From Acidaminococcaceae bacterium (GTDB lineage Bacteria; Bacillota; Negativicutes; Acidaminococcales; Acidaminococcaceae), in NCBI GenBank assembly GCA_022484685.1, contig JAKVKY010000006.1:1-64000 (forward strand): DNA of 64,000 bases, given 5' to 3'. The translations under genes were made by a program, and so were the position numbers. Numbering within the stretch: position 1 is the stretch's first letter; every line of letters starts with the position of its first letter. The notes beneath the pieces are model-generated. The model was not told the origin of the DNA. It saw only the letters and a program-made list of their open reading frames with translations, and made no database searches. Shown here piece after piece: positions 25,963-32,937 of this stretch.

Positions 25963-26133
25963 AGGATAGGCAGTAATCGCAGCGCGAATCGGAAGGATGC
26001 GTAGTTTTAGTAGGTTAGCGAAGCGTCGCGAGCATGAAGGCCCGTGCGCAGCACGGGAACAGCATGCGAGCAGCTGAGCCAACCACTAAAACAGCATCCT
26101 GTAGTCTTGAGCGCTTAGATTACTGCCTATCCT
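25963..26133. repeat. Large nested inverted repeat after the DUF362 gene
   Basis: AGGATAGGCAGTAATC pairs perfectly with GATTACTGCCTATCCT. Inside it a second long arm (AGGATGC plus TTTTAGT-GGTT) pairs with its complement ending GCATCCT. The tip is the hairpin CCCGTGC-GCA-GCACGGG. Only one copy is seen here and its core differs from the repeats at 2363, 3733, 15639, 25783 and 28494. On the minus strand it starts 5 bases after the DUF362 stop. Confidence 0.65.
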
Positions 26134-26138
26134 TGATT

Positions 26139-27182
26139 TTATTCCTTATCCAAATCCACCAGTTCATACTTATCATGGCCCAGCCCCAACTCTTTCCCGT
26201 AGGTCAGCTGGCGCAACCCTTTACGGCTTTCGATGCGTTCCTTCAGGTCGTGACTTTCTTCACCACTGACGCCGTATACCAGGTCGATGGCCGCCTGGTC
26301 CACCGCCACGATATCCGTAGAACCCAGGATGCCGATGTCCTTCAGCTTAGGCTTTTCGGCACTAGTGCCAGCGCAGTCGCAGTCCACGGACATCTTGTTC
26401 ATCACATCGATAAAGGCAATCTTTTTACCAAAATGATCCACGGTGCCCTTGGCCGATTCCACCATCCGTTCCATGAAAGATTCGCCCATAGGCCAGCCCT
26501 GGCCGTGTACCATCAGCTTGCCAACCTTGCCGTCGGCGCAGCCGATGCCGATATTCTTGATGGAGCCGCCGAAGCCGCCCATGGTATGCCCTTTAAAATG
26601 GGTCAGCACCAGCATGGAATCGTAATTCAGCTCGTGTTTGCCCACGCTGACTTCCGTAAGCTGCTTGCCGCCTTTAATCGGCAGCATGGCGGCGCCGTCC
26701 TCATCCATGATATCCACCGGGCTGAAGGTCCAGCCGTTGGTCTTTAAAGTTTCCCGGTGACCGGCCGTGGTCCGCCGGGGACTGTTATAAAGCACATTGC
26801 ACTCTACGATGGTACTGCCCGGCACGCCCGCCAGAAAATCTTTGACCATGCCCCGGTCCAAAATATTGGGCCCGTTCGGTTCGCCCGTGTGCAGTTTCAC
26901 CGCGATCTTGCCGCTCAGGTCCTGGTTAATGCGGGCATACACTTTTTTCAGTCCTGCCGCGCTGATGTCCCGGGTAAAATAAACTTTGCTGGTGGCGCCG
27001 GTACGTTCCGCCAAAGGTTTAAAACCGGGCGGCGTTCCTAACTTGATGGCCGTGGCCGCCGTAGTTTTAGCCGCGCCCGGTGCCGGCGCCGCCGCTTTTG
27101 TGGCCGGAGCTGCTCCGCAGGCTGTGCCTAACAAAGACAACATCACTAAAGATAAAGTCGCTGCATATTTTAAGTTCCGCAT
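26139..27182 (-). CDS. DUF362-domain lipoprotein
   Basis: 347 residues. Lipobox LGTAC (Cys22) predicts a lipoprotein, followed by an Ala/Pro linker. The DUF362 fold is visible in KLHTGEPNGPNIL, LTHFKGHTMGGFGGSIKNIGIG and GILGSTDIVAVDQAAIDLVYG. DUF362 proteins often carry 2[4Fe-4S] domains; this one lacks the CxxCxxCxxxCP motif and has only scattered Cys (DVMNKMSVDCDC). The biochemical function of the family is unknown. It lies upstream of no obvious operon partner, although the ferredoxin-like aldo/keto reductase precedes it by 70 bp on the same strand. Confidence 0.85.
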   Translation of the reverse strand: MRNLKYAATLSLVMLSLLGTACGAAPATKAAAPAPGAAKTTAATAIKLGTPPGFKPLAERTGATSKVYFTRDISAAGLKKVYARINQDLSGKIAVKLHTGEPNGPNILDRGMVKDFLAGVPGSTIVECNVLYNSPRRTTAGHRETLKTNGWTFSPVDIMDEDGAAMLPIKGGKQLTEVSVGKHELNYDSMLVLTHFKGHTMGGFGGSIKNIGIGCADGKVGKLMVHGQGWPMGESFMERMVESAKGTVDHFGKKIAFIDVMNKMSVDCDCAGTSAEKPKLKDIGILGSTDIVAVDQAAIDLVYGVSGEESHDLKERIESRKGLRQLTYGKELGLGHDKYELVDLDKE

Positions 27183-27252
27183 TCACAACCCTCCCCCTTT
27201 ACAACTGCCGCGGCCACCATTTTACCCATCGGGCCGCATCCTCTCAGCGTGA

Positions 27253-28395
27253 TCACGCCTGGGGTTTCTCAAATACTTTGGCCACTTCCTGCAGCAAATC
27301 CGTGATAGGCAGATGCTGCGGACAAACTCTTTCGCACTGCCGGCATTTGATGCAGGCCGACGGTTTGCTGTGACCGTCCGTGGTGTGCACGTCAAAATAA
27401 AAATCGCTGTTAAAGTCGCTGGCGTAGCGACGCTTGGCATTCAAATCCGCAAACAGTTCCGGGATCATGATCTTTTTGGGACAACCGGCGGCACAATAAT
27501 GGCAGGCCGTACAGCCGATGGAGTTTTCTTTTTTCAAAAGATCCGCCACCTCAAAAACGGCGACCCGCTCCTGAGGACTCAGCGGCTGGAAATTTTCCAT
27601 ATAACTCAGATTGTCTTCCATCTGCGCCAAGCTGCTCATACCGCTTAAGACCATGGCGATGCCTTCAAAGGAAGCGGCAAAACGGATGGCGTAGCTGGCG
27701 TTGGAACTGCCGTGCAGGTCCTGCAAGATCCTGGCCGCGGCCGGCGGCAGGTTCACCAGGGCGCCGCCCTTTACCGGTTCCATGACGAGAACCGGTTTCT
27801 TAAACTTGCGGCACATCTCGTACACGGCCCGGCTTTGCACGCCGCCGTCCTCGTAATCATTGTAGTTAAACTGAATCTGTACCATCTCCACCTCGGGATG
27901 TTCCGTGAGCACCTGCTCCAGGACTGCCGGCTTATCGTGGAAGGACATGCCGATATGTTTGATCTGGCCCTTTTCTTTAAGTTCCTGCAAGAACTCAAAG
28001 GTATGACACTTTTTATAGTGAGCATAACTGTCGCTGGTCACCGCATGGGCAAAACCATTATCAAAATAAGTAACGCCCGCTGCCGTCAGCTGGTCTTGAA
28101 AAATTTTGCGCATCTCCGCCTCATCTTTAAAAAGATAGCCGGACAGCTTGTCCGTCAAGATAAATTTATCCCTGGGATAACGGCTGGTCAGGGCAGCTTT
28201 CAGCGCCGTCTCACTTTTACCGTTAATATAACCGTGGGCCGTATCAAAATAAGTAAAGCCCCGGTCCAAAAATAAATCTACCATCTTTTTGACCTGCTCA
28301 ATATCTACGGTACCATCCATGCCTACCGTACCAGTGGTCATCGGCAGACGCATACAACCAAAGCCAAATTTTTTCGTGCCAAAGTTCACGCCCAT
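27253..28395 (-). CDS. Aldo/keto reductase with C-terminal [4Fe-4S] ferredoxin domain
   Basis: 380 residues. The N-terminal AKR barrel has FGFGCMRLP, YFDTAHGYINGKSE (catalytic Asp/Tyr), LTDKLSG (Lys) and later AVTSDSYAHY in the catalytic-His strand. The C-terminal part has CTACHYCAAGCP and CIKCRQCERVCPQ, two four-cysteine sets for [4Fe-4S] clusters. This two-domain architecture is common in anaerobes; the redox partner and substrate are unknown. The ATG at 28395 is chosen because GGAAG lies 7 nt upstream, giving MGVNFGTKKFG as in relatives; an ATG eight codons earlier lacks a good ribosome-binding site. Confidence 0.92.
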   Translation of the reverse strand: MGVNFGTKKFGFGCMRLPMTTGTVGMDGTVDIEQVKKMVDLFLDRGFTYFDTAHGYINGKSETALKAALTSRYPRDKFILTDKLSGYLFKDEAEMRKIFQDQLTAAGVTYFDNGFAHAVTSDSYAHYKKCHTFEFLQELKEKGQIKHIGMSFHDKPAVLEQVLTEHPEVEMVQIQFNYNDYEDGGVQSRAVYEMCRKFKKPVLVMEPVKGGALVNLPPAAARILQDLHGSSNASYAIRFAASFEGIAMVLSGMSSLAQMEDNLSYMENFQPLSPQERVAVFEVADLLKKENSIGCTACHYCAAGCPKKIMIPELFADLNAKRRYASDFNSDFYFDVHTTDGHSKPSACIKCRQCERVCPQHLPITDLLQEVAKVFEKPQA

Positions 28396-28493
28396 ACGCA
28401 CACTTCCTTTCACTTTCACGCGCAGGTGATTCGAAGATACTTCTTCTGATTCTAATTTTATCCCTTAGAGCCTGCTTCATGTCAAGTTATTTC

Positions 28494-28630
28494 GTGTGCG
28501 GGCGGGGAAGTCCTGTCCTTTGTCACTCGCGGCGGCATATCTGTTCTTAGTAACATTTAGCCGCCGCGGCGTTACGCGACTGCGCCTGGCCGCCGCATAG
28601 TGACCTGCCAGGACTTCCCCGCCCGCACAC
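28494..28630 (+). repeat. Covarying hairpin repeat, copy E
   Basis: Outer stem GTGTGCGGGCGGGGAAGTCC pairs perfectly with its 22-bp complement ending at 28630. The second helix TCACT-CG-CGGCGG pairs with CCGCCG-CAT-AGTGA; the CG/CAT internal loop is identical to copy D while the paired bases differ. The core is TTAGCCG, CCGCG-GCGTTA-CGCGA, CTGCG. It occupies most of the 331-bp divergent gap 28396-28726. Confidence 0.78.
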
Positions 28631-28726
28631 TTATATATTTATACGTGCGTAAATTAAGGAAAGTGGTTATAATAGAATAAGTATTTATAAAATTTAGTTG
28701 GTGTCTAACGAAGTACGAGGTCGCAA

Positions 28727-29734
28727 ATGTATTTACAACTTTTGGCCAGCGCCCACAATAGAAAAATATTATACATGTCCGTACTGACGGCTTTGCTTTT
28801 GCGCTTTCCGGCCCTGCCCTGTTACGCCCAGACTAAAATTACGGCGGCGCCGGATGCCACCGGTGTTTATGCGGCCAACCTGCTGGCAGGCAGCGCTTTG
28901 AATTTAGACGGGCTTCACAGCCGCAGCATAATCTTGCTGGCCCGGCACAGTCTGCAGATCCTGTCCGAAAAAAATGCGGGCCGGCCTGTGTATCCCGCCT
29001 CGCTGACCAAGATCATGACCGCCGTCGTCGTCACGGACAAACTGACAGACCTGGACGCCCGAATTGCCGTGCCCGGTGATTTTTTTGAATTTCTGGAACA
29101 AAGTCACGCTTCCGTAGCCGGTTTTAAACCCGGCGAAAGTATAAGCGTGCGTGATTTACTATACGGCGTGCTGCTGCCCAGCGGCGCCGATGCTTCCTTA
29201 ACTTTGGCCCGGCAGACCGCCGGCAGCGAAGAAGCTTTTGTGGATTTGATGAACGCCAAGGCGCTGGCTCTGGGTATGACCAGCACCCATTTCATGAATC
29301 CCACCGGTCTGCACCACCCACTGCAGTACACCACCGCCGCCGACATGGCCAAACTTTTGGACTATGCCCTGAACCGGCCGGTCCTGCGCCAGATGCTGAC
29401 CACTAAATATTACCGGACCGCGGCTACGCCGGAACATCCCCAGGGATTGTTCCTCAAAGAACGGCTGTTCTTTTTACTGCGGGAGCAGGCCCGGCTGCGA
29501 AATAAACCTGAACTGGATAGCGGCGCACTTTCTCCCACGACGCAAATTTTGGGCGGCAAAACCGGCGCCACCAGTGATGCCGGCCTGTGCCTGGCCAGCT
29601 TCGCCACCATCCACGGCCGGGAATATATCCTGGTTACCACCGCCGCCATGGGCGACATCTTCGTGGACCGCTTCCATGTTACCGACGCCCTCCAAATTTA
29701 CGGCCAGCTGGACCAACTGCTGGGAAAAGTATAA
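28727..29734 (+). CDS. dacF: D-alanyl-D-alanine carboxypeptidase (penicillin-binding protein, DacF-like)
   Basis: 335 residues. An N-terminal hydrophobic signal segment (about 15-33) exports it. The S11 peptidase motifs are SLTK near residue 91 (catalytic Ser) and KTG near 282. The SxN motif is SGA in LPSGADASL rather than SGN, as seen in a subset of family members. It trims D-Ala from peptidoglycan stem peptides. The C-terminal PBP5 domain is absent (the family is usually about 380-400 residues). The start follows GAGG. Its original terminator seems to have been displaced by the toxin-antitoxin cassette and an IS (see 29732-31846). Confidence 0.9.
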   Translation: MYLQLLASAHNRKILYMSVLTALLLRFPALPCYAQTKITAAPDATGVYAANLLAGSALNLDGLHSRSIILLARHSLQILSEKNAGRPVYPASLTKIMTAVVVTDKLTDLDARIAVPGDFFEFLEQSHASVAGFKPGESISVRDLLYGVLLPSGADASLTLARQTAGSEEAFVDLMNAKALALGMTSTHFMNPTGLHHPLQYTTAADMAKLLDYALNRPVLRQMLTTKYYRTAATPEHPQGLFLKERLFFLLREQARLRNKPELDSGALSPTTQILGGKTGATSDAGLCLASFATIHGREYILVTTAAMGDIFVDRFHVTDALQIYGQLDQLLGKV

Positions 29735-29758
29735 CCAACTGCTAAACTTAAAAAAGCT
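29732..29758 (+). repeat. Direct repeat 1 flanking the toxin-antitoxin cassette
   Basis: TAACCAACTGCTAA then AAAAAAGCT after a 4-bp insertion, beginning at the dacF stop codon. A matching copy follows the yoeB stop at 30358-30380. This is consistent with a duplication made when the cassette entered. Confidence 0.65.
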
Positions 29759-29788
29759 ATCATAATATCATTTTTATAATACTATGTA

Positions 29789-29817
29789 TTGACAGAGCAA
29801 TATTTTATCCATATAAT
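29789..29817 (+). promoter_or_regulatory. Consensus promoter of the relB-yoeB operon
   Basis: TTGACA (29789-29794) and TATAAT (29812-29817) with a 17-bp spacer, an exact consensus. The transcript start would be close to the Shine-Dalgarno AAAGGA at 29825-29830. Confidence 0.88.
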
Positions 29818-29840
29818 TTAAGTGAAAGGATGTGATTATC

Positions 29841-30095
29841 GTGACGATGACTACACTAAGTGTACGCATGAATGAAACGGACAAGAAAAACTTTGAGGAA
29901 TTTTGTGAGAATGTAGGAATGAACGTCTCTGTAGCCATCAACATGTTTGCCAAAACAGTAGTCCGGGAACAAAGGCTGCCTTTTGAAATTGTGGCAGATC
30001 CATTTTACAGCCGTGAAAACCAGGAACGCCTGCATAAGGCTATTGACGATTTAAATGCCGGTAAAGGCAAAGAGCACGAACTTATAGGTGCCTGA
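29841..30095 (+). CDS. RelB/DinJ-family antitoxin
   Basis: 84 residues. A ribbon-helix-helix N-terminus (LSVRMNETDKKNFEEFCENVGMNVSVAINMFAKTVV) binds DNA, and the C-terminal tail (EIVADPFYSRENQERLHKAIDDLNAGKG) should wrap the toxin. It belongs to the RelB/DinJ group. The start is taken as GTG at 29841 because AAAGGA lies 10 nt upstream; GTG 29832 is too close to it and ATG 29847 too far. The stop is 1 base before the yoeB ATG. GC content is lower than in the flanking genes, suggesting acquisition. Confidence 0.92.
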   Translation: MTMTTLSVRMNETDKKNFEEFCENVGMNVSVAINMFAKTVVREQRLPFEIVADPFYSRENQERLHKAIDDLNAGKGKEHELIGA

Positions 30096-30096
30096 T

Positions 30097-30360
30097 ATGA
30101 AGATAATCTGGCAGGAAGATGCGTGGGCCGATTATCTGGCTTGGCAGGGGCAGGATAAGAAAACGTTGCGGCGCATTAATCAATTAATCCTGGATATTAG
30201 CCGCAATGGTAATACTGGCATCGGCAAACCGGAGCCGCTAAGAAATGATAAATCCGGATTTTGGAGCCGGCGCATCGACAGTACGAACAGAATTGTCTAC
30301 CGTCTCCGCGATGGCTATATTGAAATTGCTCAATGTGGCACGCACTATAAAGATAAATAA
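30097..30360 (+). CDS. yoeB: YoeB-family mRNA interferase toxin
   Basis: 87 residues, near the E. coli YoeB length. The residues important in E. coli YoeB fall at the same numbers: Glu46 (KPEPL), Arg65 (STNRIVYR), His83 and Tyr84 (GTHYKDK). YoeB cleaves mRNA at the ribosomal A site. The pairing with a RelB/DinJ-type antitoxin rather than YefM is a mixed module, as often found. The ATG at 30097 overlaps the antitoxin stop region (TGATATG), implying coupled translation. The active-site set is intact, so it is probably functional. Confidence 0.95.
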   Translation: MKIIWQEDAWADYLAWQGQDKKTLRRINQLILDISRNGNTGIGKPEPLRNDKSGFWSRRIDSTNRIVYRLRDGYIEIAQCGTHYKDK

Positions 30361-30380
30361 CCAACTGCTAACAAAAAGCT
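30358..30380 (+). repeat. Direct repeat 2 flanking the toxin-antitoxin cassette
   Basis: TAACCAACTGCTAA followed by CAAAAAGCT, starting at the yoeB stop codon; partner of the copy after dacF at 29732-29758. Confidence 0.65.
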
Positions 30381-30386
30381 CCTCAC
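30373..30386 (+). terminator. Left arm of a terminator split by the IS element
   Basis: AAAAAGCTCCTCAC here pairs with GTGAGGAGCTTTTTT at 31832-31846. Without the inserted element the two arms are separated by about 10 bases and form an ideal Rho-independent terminator for dacF or yoeB. The right arm is now beyond the IS. Confidence 0.8.
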
Positions 30387-30448
30387 TTCATTCTGAAGTG
30401 CACCCCAAATGTTAGACAAAAAATAACATTTGGAGGTGCACTTTTTGT

Positions 30449-30946
30449 ATGACAAAATTTAGTGAAGAATTTAAAGCAAAGATGGTCCAAGAAAGGCTTT
30501 CAGGTAAAACATTTAAAGCCATTTCCAAAGAATTTGGCGTTGGGAAAAAAACTGTAGTAGATTGGTGTGCCCGCTACGAAGCTGGCGGAACAGATCAATT
30601 GTTAAGAGTTAACAGACGGTATACGCCCGAATTCAAGAAAAAAGTAGTTGAATACAGGTGGGAACATGGGCTATCATTAACACACACGGCAGTCCAGTTT
30701 AAAATTCCTGGTTCTAGTATCGTTTACCAATGGGAACGCAATTACCTCGAGAGAGGTATGTCTGGGCTGCTTTCAAAGAAGAAAGGCAGGCCGAGTAAAA
30801 TGCCTAAAAAACCTAAGAAGAAAGAAGATTTAACTAGACTGGAACAGTTAGAAGCTGAAAATGCTCAGCTTCGCATGGAGAATGAATTCCTAAAAAAATT
30901 AGACGCCTTGGTTCAACAGCGGAAAAAGCAACCAAAAAAGAATTAG
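30449..30946 (+). CDS. IS3-family transposase OrfA
   Basis: 165 residues. Two helix-turn-helix segments are visible, FKAISKEFGVGKKTVVDWCARY and LTHTAVQFKIPGSSIVYQW. A leucine-zipper coil near 130-155 (LEQLEAENAQLRMENEFLKKL) precedes the end. OrfA binds the IS ends and regulates transposition. The last codons overlap the slippery heptamer A AAA AAG, which lets a fraction of ribosomes enter the OrfB frame. Confidence 0.95.
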   Translation: MTKFSEEFKAKMVQERLSGKTFKAISKEFGVGKKTVVDWCARYEAGGTDQLLRVNRRYTPEFKKKVVEYRWEHGLSLTHTAVQFKIPGSSIVYQWERNYLERGMSGLLSKKKGRPSKMPKKPKKKEDLTRLEQLEAENAQLRMENEFLKKLDALVQQRKKQPKKN

Positions 30947-31794
30947 CCCTAGTTGTTTTCGAGCTCAAGGCGAGATTTCCGCTCAAGGCTCTGCTAAAGT
31001 TTGCCAAGCTGGCACGCAGCACATACTACGCCATCATCAAGTCATTGCATAAGGCGGACAAATATGCAGAGATCAGAGCCAGGATTCACCACATCTGTGA
31101 AAGCAATTTTGGCAGGTATGGTTACCGTCGTGTGACAGCCGAAATGCACAGGCAGAATATTTACATCAATCACAAGGTGGTGATGCGCCTAATGGAGGAA
31201 GAAGGCCTCACCAGCAAGGTACGCATGAAAAAATATCGTTCCTACAGAGGCCAGGTTGGCAAGATTGCCCCTAACATTATCGACAGGGACTTCAAAGCTG
31301 ACAGACCTAACCAGAAATGGACCACAGACATAACAGAGTTCTCCCTTTTCGGGAAGAAGCTCTATCTTTCCCCCATACTGGACATGTTCAACGGGGAAAT
31401 CGTCAGCTACGACATTTCTACGGCACCGGCTTTGCCTCAGGTCATGAACATGCTGGAGAAGGCCTTTGCCAAGGTTAAGGAAACCAAAGGCATAATATTC
31501 CACTCAGACCAGGGCTGGCAGTACCAGCACGCCTACTACCAGAAGACATTAAAAAATCACGGCATTATCCAAAGCATGTCCCGTAAGGGGAACTGCCTGG
31601 ATAACTCCGTGATGGAGAACTTTTTTGGGCTTCTGAAATCAGAACTACTCTATTTACAAGAATTTAAGTCTCTGGAAGACTTTGAAAAGAAATTACACGA
31701 ATATATCTATTACTATAACAACAAGAGAATCAAACTCAAACTAAAAGGAATGAGTCCGGTAGAATACCGAACTCATTCCAGATTAGTCGCTTAA
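30934..31794 (+). CDS. IS3-family transposase OrfB (made as an OrfAB fusion)
   Basis: About 286 residues counted from the frameshift site. The rve integrase core carries the DDE triad: Asp in TTDITEF, Asp in HSDQGWQYQH, Glu in SVMENFFGLLKSE 35 residues later. No ATG, GTG or TTG occurs in this frame between the shift site and a TTG at 31045. That TTG lies inside the conserved KFAKLARSTYY region, so expression must come from the -1 frameshift. All catalytic parts are intact. Confidence 0.93.
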   Translation, partial: KKELALVVFELKARFPLKALLKFAKLARSTYYAIIKSLHKADKYAEIRARIHHICESNFGRYGYRRVTAEMHRQNIYINHKVVMRLMEEEGLTSKVRMKKYRSYRGQVGKIAPNIIDRDFKADRPNQKWTTDITEFSLFGKKLYLSPILDMFNGEIVSYDISTAPALPQVMNMLEKAFAKVKETKGIIFHSDQGWQYQHAYYQKTLKNHGIIQSMSRKGNCLDNSVMENFFGLLKSELLYLQEFKSLEDFEKKLHEYIYYYNNKRIKLKLKGMSPVEYRTHSRLVA

Positions 31795-31831
31795 TAAACT
31801 GTCCAACATTTTGGGTGCAGATCAATTCCCT

Positions 31832-31846
31832 GTGAGGAGCTTTTTT
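31832..31846 (+). terminator. Right arm of the terminator split by the IS element
   Basis: GTGAGGAGCTTTTTTT, complement of the arm at 30373-30386. Together they bracket the insertion symmetrically and lie 12 and 4 bases from the target duplications. Confidence 0.8.
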
Positions 31847-32040
31847 TGCCGCTTAACTATATTGCTAACGCACAGGTTTAAAAATTTTTGAGAACCGGAC
31901 GCGGAACCGGCAGCTAAAATCCTACTTTTTGGTGCGTGTCTTACCTAAAAGTGCCTACTTGTGCGACCACTGCCGCTGCGTTATCATGAGGCCACAAACA
32001 AAAATGTTTTAGTTGCTTAGTCAGATAGGAGGTCATCATC

Positions 32041-32937
32041 ATGAATTATACCGGTCCTGTTTTCCGTCCGCCTTTTGAGGCGAACTCTTTACTCTTGCAA
32101 GTTACCGTAGGCTGCAGCCACAATGCCTGTACTTTTTGCACCATGTACAAAGATACCTGTTTTGCGGTGGCGCCTATGGAACAGATTGAACAAGATTTAC
32201 GGGAAGCCCGGGCTCAGCTCAGCACGGTGCGCCGCATCTTTTTGGTCAACGCCGATCCGTTTGTGCTCAGCGCTGCCAAATTAAAAGCCATCGCGGAAAA
32301 GATTAACGAGATTTTCCCGGAAATCCAAACTATTTCCGCCTACGCTTCCGTCAAAAATATCATCGGCAAGACGGACGAGGAATTAAAAGAACTGCGCCGG
32401 CTGAAAATCAATCAGCTCAATATCGGTGTGGAATCCGGTCTGGACAAAGTCCTGCACCATCTGAACAAAGGCTTTACCCTGGAGGAGGCCCGCACCCAGC
32501 TGCAGCGTTTAAATAAAGCCGGCATGGATTTTTCCGCCAACATCATCCTGGGCGCCGCCGGCGAAAAAGATTCCCTGGAAAATGCCCGGGCCAGCAGTAA
32601 ACTGATGAACGAAGTAAAACCGTACCTGATCTTTCTGGCCACCCTGCATGTGGATCCGGGCAGCAAGTTATACGAAGAATTACAAGCGGGCCAATTTGTA
32701 GAAAATACCCTGGGCGGCAACCTGGAAGAGGAAGCCGAGTTCCTGCGTAACCTGGATCTGCCCAACTGCGTTTTCTTCGGCATCCACACTTCCAACGTGG
32801 TGCCCCTGTTGGGCAAGCTGCCTTACGATAAAGAATCCTTGCTCCGGGAACTGGAACAAGGCAAAAAATCCCTGCCGGAAAAAGTTCTCAATGCCCGTCC
32901 CCAAAAGGGTTACGAAGGGGTGTCCATCCTTGAATAA
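32041..32937 (+). CDS. Radical SAM protein
   Basis: 298 residues. GCSHNACTFCTMYKD near residue 22 gives the three cysteines (C-x4-C-x2-C) that would bind the [4Fe-4S] cluster; this spacing differs from the classical C-x3-C-x2-C. LRRLKINQLNIGVESGLDKVLHHLNKGFTLEEA is the typical barrel strand and helix of the Elp3/coproporphyrinogen-oxidase-like branch. The substrate is unknown. A strong AGGAGG precedes the ATG. The next aldo/keto reductase gene overlaps its last codons, so both may be made from one transcript. Confidence 0.9.
   Translation: MNYTGPVFRPPFEANSLLLQVTVGCSHNACTFCTMYKDTCFAVAPMEQIEQDLREARAQLSTVRRIFLVNADPFVLSAAKLKAIAEKINEIFPEIQTISAYASVKNIIGKTDEELKELRRLKINQLNIGVESGLDKVLHHLNKGFTLEEARTQLQRLNKAGMDFSANIILGAAGEKDSLENARASSKLMNEVKPYLIFLATLHVDPGSKLYEELQAGQFVENTLGGNLEEEAEFLRNLDLPNCVFFGIHTSNVVPLLGKLPYDKESLLRELEQGKKSLPEKVLNARPQKGYEGVSILE

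Larger units (their letters stand above)
30394..31824 (+). mobile_element. IS3-family (IS150-like) insertion sequence, complete
   Basis: 1431 bp. The terminal inverted repeats start TGAAGTGCACCC (left, 30394-30418) and TGATCTGCACCC (right, read inward, 31800-31824), about 21 of 25 matching. A 4-bp target duplication ATTC lies at 30390-30393 and 31825-31828. It carries two overlapping frames joined by a programmed -1 frameshift at A AAA AAG (30934-30940). It looks intact and recently inserted. It sits in the loop of a terminator hairpin. Confidence 0.95.

Noticed and set aside
25963-26133. A sixth copy of the covarying repeat family
   Set aside because: It is strongly palindromic but lacks the GTTAGCCG, GCGTTA-loop and CTGCGTCG core, so it is listed separately.
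29732-30380. Toxin-antitoxin cassette as part of the IS3 element
   Set aside because: The IS ends (30394 and 31824) with their own 4-bp target duplication exclude the cassette.
31045-31794. Independent OrfB gene starting at TTG 31045
   Set aside because: The reading frame is open and conserved upstream to the frameshift site and no start codon lies there, so the fusion explanation is better.
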